Source of the DNA: Bacillota bacterium
GTDB lineage: Bacteria; Bacillota; Clostridia; Tissierellales; Sedimentibacteraceae
Assembly (NCBI GenBank): GCA_023453025.1
Contig: JAEXUD010000032.1
Span: forward strand, 1 to 46,604
Reading direction: 5' to 3'
DNA: 46,604 bases
The position numbers and the translations under genes are program-made. Positions 14,646 to 22,599 of this stretch are shown in pieces. The notes below the pieces were generated by a model. The model searched no databases and had not been told where the DNA came from. It saw nothing but the letters and a program-made list of their open reading frames with translations. The first letter of the stretch is position 1. Every line of letters begins with the position of its first letter.

Positions 14646-15803
14646 TTAATATGCTTTTCTAATATATGAATCTATTCTCTTCACGGCTTCTTTTAAATTC
14701 TCATCAGAGTTTGCAAACACCATACGAAGGTACCCTTCTCCCATTTTACCGAAAGCAGAGCCGGGTACTGTAACCACGCCTGCGTTTTTTAACAGTTCCT
14801 CTGCAAATTCTTCTGATGTCTTACCGAAGGATTTTATATTTACAAATGCATAGAAGCTTCCCGGAGATTTCTTGCATGTTATTCCCGGTATGTTGTTCAG
14901 TCCGTCAATCAATATGTCTCTTCTCCTGAAATAATCGCTGTACATTCTGTCAACTTCTATACGGCTTCCTCTGATAGCTTCAAGAGCCGCTTTCTGTGTA
15001 AATGTTGAAACGCATGATACAAGTCCTTCCTGCAGCTTTGGCATCACGGATATTATATCTTTATTCCCAAGAATAAAGCCAATCCTCCAGCCTGTCATTG
15101 CATGAGTTTTTGAAAAGCTGTTTATTACAATTACTCTATCCCTGATTTTAGGAATCCTTGCAATGCTGAAATATTCTATTCCGTCAAAAATCAGCTTGTC
15201 GTACACCTCATCGGAAATAACTATTAAATTGTGTTTATCAGCTATTTCGCCTATCTTTAATATTTCATCCTTTTCCAGCACGGAACCAAGCGGATTGCTT
15301 GGAGAATTTAATAAAATCGCCCGTGTTTTAGGAGTTATTGCTTTTTCTATATCTTCTGCTCTTATATTAAAGTCGTTTTCTTCATAAATAGGTACTGAAA
15401 CCGGTACAGCTCCTGCCATCATAACCTGACCGATATAGTTCGGAAAGCATGGGTCCGGTATCAAGACTTCATCTCCGATATTTACCGTTGCAAGCAGCGA
15501 TAAATAGATAGCTTCCATACCGCCTACAGTTATCATGACATTTTCATAATTGTAGTCTTCAGAGTATTTTGTGTATTCTTCAGCTATGGCCTCTCTCAGC
15601 TCCTTCAGCCCGGCATTTGGACAATAGTGAGTGAAACCATCATCAATAGCCTTCTTTGCAGCCTCCTTGATATTAACAGGTGTATCGAAATTCGGTTCTC
15701 CCACTGTAAGCTTAATGGCATCAGGATATTTTTCCGCTAAATCGAACATCTTCCTGATACCTGAAGCAGGATAAAACTTTGCTACGTTAGATAAATAATT
15801 CAT
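14646..15803 (-). CDS. Class I/II pyridoxal-phosphate aminotransferase (AspC/PatA-like)
   Basis: A 385-residue fold-type I aminotransferase. Visible motifs are LTVGEPNFDTPVNI, HYCPNAGLKELREAIA, the LNSPSNPLG loop, ISDEVYD and the PLP lysine in SFSKTHAMTGWRIGF. The family includes aspartate, alanine and aromatic aminotransferases. ATG at 15803 is preferred over 15815 because GGAGG lies between them. It sits 26 bases after the PFOR stop, between PFOR and the Fe-type dehydrogenase. A role in collecting amino groups or linking alanine/glutamate to pyruvate is plausible but not proven. Confidence 0.87.
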   Translation of the reverse strand: MNYLSNVAKFYPASGIRKMFDLAEKYPDAIKLTVGEPNFDTPVNIKEAAKKAIDDGFTHYCPNAGLKELREAIAEEYTKYSEDYNYENVMITVGGMEAIYLSLLATVNIGDEVLIPDPCFPNYIGQVMMAGAVPVSVPIYEENDFNIRAEDIEKAITPKTRAILLNSPSNPLGSVLEKDEILKIGEIADKHNLIVISDEVYDKLIFDGIEYFSIARIPKIRDRVIVINSFSKTHAMTGWRIGFILGNKDIISVMPKLQEGLVSCVSTFTQKAALEAIRGSRIEVDRMYSDYFRRRDILIDGLNNIPGITCKKSPGSFYAFVNIKSFGKTSEEFAEELLKNAGVVTVPGSAFGKMGEGYLRMVFANSDENLKEAVKRIDSYIRKAY

Positions 15804-15829
15804 TAAATCCTCCATGAAAATTATTATAG

Positions 15830-18800
15830 TTATGCTCCGGCACTTTCAGTTTCCTGTGCCATTCTTACATACCTCTTATATCTGTATTCCGCATCCTTCT
15901 TAGCCTTTTCGAACAAGGTATCAGCTATTTCAGGGAAAGCTTTATACAGTGATGCGTATCTTACTTCGCTCATCAGGAATTCTTTAAAGTCCTTAGTAGG
16001 CTCACCCGAATCAAGGGTAAATGGATTTTTGCCCTGTTCTTCAAGAAGAGGATTATACCTGTACAATGTCCAGTATCCCGCTTCCACAGCATCTTTTTCC
16101 TGAGCCTGCGATTTACCCATGCCTGCTTTTAATCCGTGATTTATACAAGGTGAGTAGGCAATAATCAAAGATGGTCCCGGATAGCTTTCTGCTTCCTTGA
16201 TTGCTTTGAGTGTTTGATTTTTATTGGCTCCCATAGCTATCTGTGCCACATATACATATCCGTAGCTCATAGCCATCATGCCTAAATCTTTCTTTCTTGT
16301 TTTCTTACCGTTTGATGCAAATTCCGCAATGGCTGCCGTCGGTGTTGCTTTAGAGGACTGTCCGCCTGTATTTGAGTAAACTTCTGTATCGAATACCAAT
16401 ACATTTACATTTTCTCCCGCTGCAAGCACATGATCCAATCCGCCGTAACCAATGTCATAAGCCCATCCGTCTCCGCCGAATATCCAATGAGATCTCTTAA
16501 TCAGATAATCCTTATTGTCATAAATATCATTCAAAAGCTTAATGTTTCCTTTTTCTTCTTCCAAAGCATTAATTACTTTTTCTGCACGATCTCTTGTACC
16601 TTCACCATCTTCAAATCCTTCAAGCCATTCCTTCAGAGCTTCTTTAAGTTTTGCAGAGCCCGTAGTCTCAATAGCCTCAACTATCTTATTTTTTGTAGCA
16701 TTTCTTATTTTATGAGCTCCCAGGAACATACCAAAGCCGTATTCGGCATTATCCTCAAACAGCGAGAAGCCCCATGACGGTCCCTGACCCTTGTGGTTTG
16801 TAGTATATGAAACCTGTGGTGAACCTCCCCATACTGTAGAGCAGCCTGCAGCATTGGAAATCATCATTCTGTCGCCGTACAACTGAGTTACTAATTTTGC
16901 ATATGGTGTTTCACCGCAGCCGGCACATGCACCGGAAAACTCAAGGAGCGGTTTCTTAAACTGACTCCCCTTAACAGTTTTTTCGATATTAGCCGGAATT
17001 TCCTTCGGAATTATATCCTTAACAAAATCCCAATCCTTGATATATCTTTCTCTGTTTGGAGCCAGCATCTTCATTTCTATAGCTTTTTCCTTAGAAGGGC
17101 ATATATCCACACAGTTTCCGCATCCTGTACAGTCCTGAGCAGATATTCCCAAATGATATTGCATATCCTTAAGTCCGATAGCTTTTACTGCAGCAAATCC
17201 TTCAGGAGCACTCTTCAGTTCTTCTTCTGTAAGCAGTGTAGGTCTGATAACACTGTGAGGACATACAAATGAGCATTGATTACACTGTGTGCATTTGTTT
17301 GAATCCCACAACGGAACGTCTATCGCAATCTCACGTTTTTCATATGCAGTAACTCCTAACGGGAATGAACCGTCTTCACGGTTTGTAAATGTACTTACAG
17401 GTAATTTATCCCCTTCCTGTCTGTTCATCACACCGATGATTTTATCTATAAATTCAGGCATTTCCGCAGTCTTTCCTGCATCTTTGTCTACAGCGTTCTT
17501 CCATGACTCAGGTATACTTACTTTCTTAATGCTGTCAAATCCCTTGTCAATTGCAAGGCAGTTCATGTCCACTATATTTTGACCCTTGTTTCCGTATGAT
17601 TTTTCCACTTCATACTTCAGATACTTTGCAACATTTTCAACAGGAATAATATTAGCAAGTTTGAAGAATGCAGCTTCCATTATCATGTTGATTTTTCCGC
17701 CGAGACCAATTTCTTTAGCAATATTAACGGCATCTATTATATAAAATTCTGCATTACTGTCAGCAATACTTTTCTTCAGTGAAGCAGGAATATGTTCCTC
17801 AAGCTCCTCTTCGTTCCATATGCAGTTAAGCAGGAATTTTCCGCCTTTCTTTATTCCCGCCAGCAAATCATACTTATTAACATAAGCCTGATTATGACAA
17901 GCAATAAAGTCTGCTCTATTTATAGTATAAGGTTCTTTAATCGGAGATTTGCCAAATCTAAGATGTGATATAGTAAGCCCTCCGGATTTCTTTGCATCAT
18001 ATTCAAAATATGCCTGGGCATAAAAATCAGTATTGTCACCGATTATCTTTATTGCAGATTTATTGGCGCTGACCGTTCCGTCCGAACCATATCCCCAGAA
18101 CTTGCACGCAATTGTTCCCTGAGGTGTTGTGTCCACGCTTTCTGCAGGTAACGGTAATGATTTAAATGTAACATCATCAACTATACTTACGGTAAAGTCA
18201 TTCTTAGGATTGTCAAGCTTCAAATTGTTGAATACAGATATTACATCGTCAGGCTTGAAATCTTTTGAGCCTAAGCCGTATCTCCCGCCTACTATAAGCG
18301 GAGCATTTTCTCTATTGTAGTATGCATTTTTAACGTCAAGATATAATGGCTCTCCGTTTGCACCCGGTTCTTTTGTTCTGTCAAGAACAGCTATTTTTTT
18401 AACTGTTGCAGGAACCTGGCTGATCATAAATTCAGCGCTGAAAGGTCTGTAAAGGTGAACTTCAAGAAGGCCCACTTTTTCTCCCTTTGAATTCAGATAA
18501 TCAACAGCTTCGCTTATTGTTTCACAGCCTGAACCCATTGCAATAATTATATTTTCTGCATCCTCGGCACCGTAATAATTAAACAGTTTGTAACTTCTTC
18601 CTGTCAACTTATTGATTTCATCCATGTATGACTGAACGATTCCCGGAACTTCATCATGGAATTTGTTTATTGCTTCTCTCAACTGGAAGAATACATCAGG
18701 ATTCTGGGTTGTACCTCTGAGTACCGGATGGTCAGGACTCAAGGACCTGTTTCTGAATGTTCTTAAAGCTTCATAGTCAATAAGATTTGCTAATTCTTCA

Positions 18801-19366
18801 TATTCCAAGACTTCAATTTTCTGCATTTCGTGAGATGTTCTGAAACCGTCAAAAAAATGCAATACGGGGAGTCTTGATTTTATTGCGCTTAAGTGAGACA
18901 CCGCTCCTAAATCCATAGCCTGCTGAACACTGCTCGAAGCAATTAATGTAAAACCTGTCTGTCTTGTAGCCATAACGTCCTGATGGTCTCCGAATATACT
19001 CAGTGAATTGGATGCTAAAGAACGTGCACTTACGTGAAATACTGCCGGCAGCAATTCGCCTGCTATTTTATACATATTAGGAATTTTTAAGAGCAAGCCT
19101 TGTGATGCTGTATATGTCGTTGTAAGTGCTCCTGATTGCAATGATCCATGCAAAGTACCGGCAGCACCGCCTTCTGATTGCATTTCTTTAACTAATACTG
19201 TTTCTCCAAATATGTTCTTTTTTCCGTGTGATGACCAATCATCAACACAACCTGCCATCTGTGATGACGGTGTTATAGGGTATATTGCAGCAACATCGGT
19301 AAATGCATATGATGAATATGCCGCAGCCGTATTGCCGTCCATTGTTTGAGTTCTGCGTTTTGTCAT
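15830..19366 (-). CDS. nifJ: Pyruvate:ferredoxin (flavodoxin) oxidoreductase
   Basis: Single-chain PFOR of 1178 residues, full length, that oxidises pyruvate to acetyl-CoA and CO2 and reduces ferredoxin. Domain landmarks in order are the N-terminal YPITPSSQMAG, the gamma domain, the two [4Fe-4S] motifs CTQCNQCSFVCPHS and CTGCGNCVDICPS near 690-760, the proximal-cluster Cys in FSGACAGCGETPYAK, and the thiamine diphosphate site GDGWAYDIGYGG followed by NTGGQSSKATP. It starts after AAGGAG, 30 bases downstream of dehydratase copy 2, and so falls under the same sigma-54 promoter. This ties acetyl-CoA and reduced ferredoxin supply to the 4-hydroxybutyrate pathway. Confidence 0.96.
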   Translation of the reverse strand: MTKRRTQTMDGNTAAAYSSYAFTDVAAIYPITPSSQMAGCVDDWSSHGKKNIFGETVLVKEMQSEGGAAGTLHGSLQSGALTTTYTASQGLLLKIPNMYKIAGELLPAVFHVSARSLASNSLSIFGDHQDVMATRQTGFTLIASSSVQQAMDLGAVSHLSAIKSRLPVLHFFDGFRTSHEMQKIEVLEYEELANLIDYEALRTFRNRSLSPDHPVLRGTTQNPDVFFQLREAINKFHDEVPGIVQSYMDEINKLTGRSYKLFNYYGAEDAENIIIAMGSGCETISEAVDYLNSKGEKVGLLEVHLYRPFSAEFMISQVPATVKKIAVLDRTKEPGANGEPLYLDVKNAYYNRENAPLIVGGRYGLGSKDFKPDDVISVFNNLKLDNPKNDFTVSIVDDVTFKSLPLPAESVDTTPQGTIACKFWGYGSDGTVSANKSAIKIIGDNTDFYAQAYFEYDAKKSGGLTISHLRFGKSPIKEPYTINRADFIACHNQAYVNKYDLLAGIKKGGKFLLNCIWNEEELEEHIPASLKKSIADSNAEFYIIDAVNIAKEIGLGGKINMIMEAAFFKLANIIPVENVAKYLKYEVEKSYGNKGQNIVDMNCLAIDKGFDSIKKVSIPESWKNAVDKDAGKTAEMPEFIDKIIGVMNRQEGDKLPVSTFTNREDGSFPLGVTAYEKREIAIDVPLWDSNKCTQCNQCSFVCPHSVIRPTLLTEEELKSAPEGFAAVKAIGLKDMQYHLGISAQDCTGCGNCVDICPSKEKAIEMKMLAPNRERYIKDWDFVKDIIPKEIPANIEKTVKGSQFKKPLLEFSGACAGCGETPYAKLVTQLYGDRMMISNAAGCSTVWGGSPQVSYTTNHKGQGPSWGFSLFEDNAEYGFGMFLGAHKIRNATKNKIVEAIETTGSAKLKEALKEWLEGFEDGEGTRDRAEKVINALEEEKGNIKLLNDIYDNKDYLIKRSHWIFGGDGWAYDIGYGGLDHVLAAGENVNVLVFDTEVYSNTGGQSSKATPTAAIAEFASNGKKTRKKDLGMMAMSYGYVYVAQIAMGANKNQTLKAIKEAESYPGPSLIIAYSPCINHGLKAGMGKSQAQEKDAVEAGYWTLYRYNPLLEEQGKNPFTLDSGEPTKDFKEFLMSEVRYASLYKAFPEIADTLFEKAKKDAEYRYKRYVRMAQETESAGA

Positions 19367-19396
19367 TTCATTTTCTCCTTACTGATATTTTTTTAA

Positions 19397-20848
19397 TTAT
19401 CCCTCAATTTTTGCAATTGATTTTGCCAGCTCTTTCTTTGCATTGATATTACCCTGTCGTGATATCATTATCCTTTGAGCCTGCGGCGAACCGGCACCAT
19501 GCATTGATTCAGTCCTGTACCCCACAGCTGCGGTTCCCAGTGTGATATTCTCTATAAGTCTCAGGATCTTGAGTCTGTCCTCAACTGAAACTCCTTCTAC
19601 GCCTTGCAGATATTTTTCTATATATTTTCCTATCATAGGGTCCTTAAGGTCTTTTTCAGAAGGCGCAGTAACCATTAGCCCGCCTGCAATGTCTTCAGCC
19701 AGTCTTGCTATCTCATACGGGAACCTTGTGATATTCTGCTTACATACATTTGCAAGCAATAAATCTATTATATAGTTACCTGATTCTGTTTTGTGACCCT
19801 CTGCAGAACATGCAATTCCGCAGCTGTACAATGTTTCGTTAAGATGAGTCATTTCAATTAATTTATCCTTAACGTGAGATGCCTTCTGCGCACCGTTATA
19901 ATCCGCAATCAACGCTGACGCTCCTATTAATACATCTCCAACTCCGACCTTGCAGCCGCCGTAGCTTTGTCTGTGGTATCCCGCAAATCTTTCAACCATC
20001 ATACCTGCAAACTCTGTTTCACCGTTTAAAAATAATCTGTCATTTGGAACAAACACATCGTCAAATATCAGTAATGCTTCCATACCTCCGAATTGACTGT
20101 TTCCCACATCAATCTTTGAGCCTTCAAGTTTCCTTGTATCGCATGACTGTCTTCCTATAATCATCAGCACTCCTTCCGCATCAACCGGAACTGAAAATGC
20201 CACAGCGTAGTCCTTATCGTCAGGGTTCATTGCAATGGTAGGCATTACCAAAACCTCATGAGAGTTGCATATACCAGTCTGATGTGCCTTGGCGCCTCTT
20301 ACAACCACTCCGTCTTCTCTTCTTTCAACTACACGCAGATATAAATCAGGGTCTGACTGCTTGCTTGGTGATAACGACCTGTCTCCCTTAGGGTCTGTCA
20401 TGGCACCGTCAACAGTCAGGTCTTTTTCCTGCACGTAATTTAAGTATTTTACAAAGTTATCGTAATAGTTGGTTCCAAACTTTTTATCAATTTCGTATGT
20501 TGTGCTGTATACGGCATTAAATGCATCCATACCGACACATCTTTGAAAGCATGAGGCAGTTTTTTGCCCCAGAAGCCTTTGCATTTTTACCTTTTTTATA
20601 AGGTCTTCTGTGCTTTGATGAATATGAGTAAACCTGTTTATTTTTTCTCCGGTTATAGATGATTGGGCAGTCATTAAATCCTCATATTCCGGCATTTGAG
20701 CAAGATCATAGGTTGCCTTCACAGAATTTAATGATGGTCGCAGAATAGGATTGTCAACAGAGCTTTCCACCTTCTCACCAAACATATAAATCTGCATATT
20801 CATTTTTCTGATACTTTCTACATACTGTTCTCCAGTCATTAAAGCCAT
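19397..20848 (-). CDS. abfD: 4-hydroxybutyryl-CoA dehydratase / vinylacetyl-CoA isomerase, copy 2
   Basis: A 483-residue dehydratase with the same cluster ligands as copy 1 (ASCFQRC and YHRQSYGGC) and the same GAKAHQTGICNSHEV and RSLSPSKQSDPDLYLR segments. The two copies differ mainly at surface-like positions and at the termini. It is the first gene of an operon with PFOR, a class I aminotransferase and an Fe-type alcohol dehydrogenase. It starts after AAGGAG with a sigma-54 promoter 36 bases upstream, and a second sigma-54 activator gene and three GTTGC-N6-GCAAC sites lie just beyond. That arrangement makes this the better candidate for the catabolic, induced copy (inference). Confidence 0.95.
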   Translation of the reverse strand: MALMTGEQYVESIRKMNMQIYMFGEKVESSVDNPILRPSLNSVKATYDLAQMPEYEDLMTAQSSITGEKINRFTHIHQSTEDLIKKVKMQRLLGQKTASCFQRCVGMDAFNAVYSTTYEIDKKFGTNYYDNFVKYLNYVQEKDLTVDGAMTDPKGDRSLSPSKQSDPDLYLRVVERREDGVVVRGAKAHQTGICNSHEVLVMPTIAMNPDDKDYAVAFSVPVDAEGVLMIIGRQSCDTRKLEGSKIDVGNSQFGGMEALLIFDDVFVPNDRLFLNGETEFAGMMVERFAGYHRQSYGGCKVGVGDVLIGASALIADYNGAQKASHVKDKLIEMTHLNETLYSCGIACSAEGHKTESGNYIIDLLLANVCKQNITRFPYEIARLAEDIAGGLMVTAPSEKDLKDPMIGKYIEKYLQGVEGVSVEDRLKILRLIENITLGTAAVGYRTESMHGAGSPQAQRIMISRQGNINAKKELAKSIAKIEG

Positions 20849-20884
20849 TTTTTACACTCCTTATTCTTTTATATTTTTATATAA

Positions 20885-20899
20885 GCAAATTCCATGCCA
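20885..20899 (-). promoter_or_regulatory. Sigma-54 promoter of the abfD2-PFOR operon
   Basis: On the minus strand the site is TGGCATGGAATTTGC with GG-N10-GC spacing, 36 bases before the dehydratase start. Upstream activator sites lie 85-210 bases further on. Confidence 0.87.
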
Positions 20900-20982
20900 A
20901 AAGAATAAAAAAAGGTATATTTCTAATGACATTGAAATTCAGCCCTTAGCCATATACTTTTAAAAAGCGGTTTTATAAATAT

Positions 20983-20998
20983 GTTGCATTATTGCAAC
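20983..20998 (-). promoter_or_regulatory. Activator site 1, GTTGC-N6-GCAAC
   Basis: GTTGCATTATTGCAAC is a palindrome with 5-bp arms, about 85 bases upstream of the -24 element. An identical copy lies at 21080-21095 and a near copy at 21059-21074. Three copies between an activator gene and a sigma-54 promoter strongly suggest an enhancer for that activator. Confidence 0.75.
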
Positions 20999-21047
20999 GC
21001 CTGATTTTATGGAAATTTTATTTTTGATATTATGCTACGTTTATAAC

Positions 21048-21106
21048 GGAATTCCCGTGTTGCATTAACGCAACGATTTGTTGCATTATTGCAACACGGG
21101 AATTCC
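21048..21106 (-). promoter_or_regulatory. Paired activator sites 2 and 3 inside a 59-base inverted repeat
   Basis: Two sites, GTTGCATTAACGCAAC (21059-21074) and GTTGCATTATTGCAAC (21080-21095), have centres 21 bases apart, two helical turns. They are enclosed by a perfect 17-base inverted repeat, GGAATTCCCGTGTTGCA at 21048-21064 and its complement at 21090-21106. Cooperative binding of two activator dimers is likely. The repeat begins six bases beyond the activator stop codon, so it may also stall transcription of that gene, but no T tract follows. Confidence 0.75.
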
Positions 21107-21111
21107 ATAGT

Positions 21112-22506
21112 TTAAAGATATTTTTTCCTCTTTCTTACGAATGTAGATGGGTCTATACCTAATTCCTTCGCAGCACCTCTCACATTGCCGTGCTTCTCGT
21201 AAGACTTGAAAATCATATCCTTTTCCAATCCTTCCAAAGCCTCTGACAATTTTGGCATGTAGCCGCCTGCATAATTCCCGTGTTCATATTTTTCATAATC
21301 ATCCCTTGCTATATGTGCCGGAAGATTTGCTTTGTTAATAGTATCATCCACAGATGTTACCACAAGCATTTCAATTAAATTACGCAATTCTCTCACATTA
21401 CCCGGCCAGCTGTATTCATATAAATATTTCATAGCTTCTCTTGAGACAGTTCTCTCCATATTATATTTTTCATTATAGATCTTCAAAAAATATTCTGCCA
21501 ATGGTATTATACTGCTTTTTCTCTCCCTTAAAGGGAGAACATTAAGCTGAACCACATTAAGTCTATAGAATAAATCTTCCCTGAACAGCCCCTTTTTAAC
21601 CATTTCCTCTAAATTCCTGTTAGTTGATGCAATTATTCTGACATCAACCTTTATTGTATCATTGCTGCCCACCCTTTCAAATTTGCCGTCCTGAAGTACT
21701 CGCAGCAGCTTTACCTGCATACTTAACGGTAACTCTCCGATTTCATCAAGAAGCAAGGTTCCTTTATTCGCCGCTTCAAAAATCCCCATCTTTCCGCCTT
21801 TTACCGCACCTGTAAACGAACCTTCTACATATCCAAAAAGTTCTGATTCTATAAGATTTTCAGGTATGGCTCCGCAGTTTATTTTAATAAACGGCTTATT
21901 TTTCCTAAGACTGTTATTGTAAATATATTTTGCAAATAATTCTTTACCGGAACCGGATTCTCCGATTATGAGTATTGTCGTATCTACTCTTGCAACTCTC
22001 TTTGCCAGCAATAAGAGATTAAGCATATTCTCATCTTCGGCAATTATATATTCATCACTTGCCAATTGTAATTTTAGTTCTTCAATAATACCCTTGAATT
22101 TAATATTTTCATCTTTTCTTTGATTTTCCTTTTCCTGCAGCTCTTTTAACTCGGTAATATCTCTCACATTGGTTACAATCATTTTTATTTCGCCTTTTTT
22201 ATCAAAAAATGGCGTACTTGTCACCAATGCGCTTTTTCCGCTTTTGAATGATTGATAAACTGTCTTGGCCTTTTTATTTTGCAGTACCCAAAAAGAAGTT
22301 GCTTCAGACATTGTGCCATTGCTGACCAGCTCTGACATATTGCGCCCCATAAGGTCTTCTCTTTTTAATCCTGTTATTCTTTCGTAGCTCTTATTTATCA
22401 ATATTGTATTGGCGTCGCCATCTGTCACATATATACCGTCAAATGATGTCTCTATTATTGTTTCAAGGGTGTTGATATAATTTTCATCCTTAGTTGTTAT
22501 TTCCAT
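21112..22506 (-). CDS. PAS-domain sigma-54-dependent activator of the abfD2 operon
   Basis: A 464-residue activator with one PAS domain (about 10-120), a short coiled linker, a sigma-54 AAA+ domain with Walker A GESGSGKE at 182-189 and Walker B LLLDEIGEL, and a Fis-type helix-turn-helix ending VRGAAKELGIDPSTFVRKR. The sigma-54 contact loop reads GSFTGA (229-234) instead of the common GAFTGA. It is encoded directly upstream of the GTTGC-N6-GCAAC sites and the abfD2 promoter, so control of that operon is the simplest reading. The start at 22506 has only a weak ribosome binding site (ACAGGT). It follows the AAA+/VWA pair by 93 bases and may be co-transcribed with it. Confidence 0.92.
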   Translation of the reverse strand: MEITTKDENYINTLETIIETSFDGIYVTDGDANTILINKSYERITGLKREDLMGRNMSELVSNGTMSEATSFWVLQNKKAKTVYQSFKSGKSALVTSTPFFDKKGEIKMIVTNVRDITELKELQEKENQRKDENIKFKGIIEELKLQLASDEYIIAEDENMLNLLLLAKRVARVDTTILIIGESGSGKELFAKYIYNNSLRKNKPFIKINCGAIPENLIESELFGYVEGSFTGAVKGGKMGIFEAANKGTLLLDEIGELPLSMQVKLLRVLQDGKFERVGSNDTIKVDVRIIASTNRNLEEMVKKGLFREDLFYRLNVVQLNVLPLRERKSSIIPLAEYFLKIYNEKYNMERTVSREAMKYLYEYSWPGNVRELRNLIEMLVVTSVDDTINKANLPAHIARDDYEKYEHGNYAGGYMPKLSEALEGLEKDMIFKSYEKHGNVRGAAKELGIDPSTFVRKRKKYL

Positions 22507-22599
22507 TTTATTACCTGTGCAGCAGTACGCGCACCCTTTCCTGATATAATAATAAAGTAATTCTTAACAGCTTAATAATAATCGACATTCCTGAAATAG

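Noticed and set aside
21048..21106. Rho-independent terminator of the second activator gene
   Set aside because: The inverted repeat is perfect but no T tract follows, and it consists of two copies of the activator-site motif, so an enhancer role explains it better.
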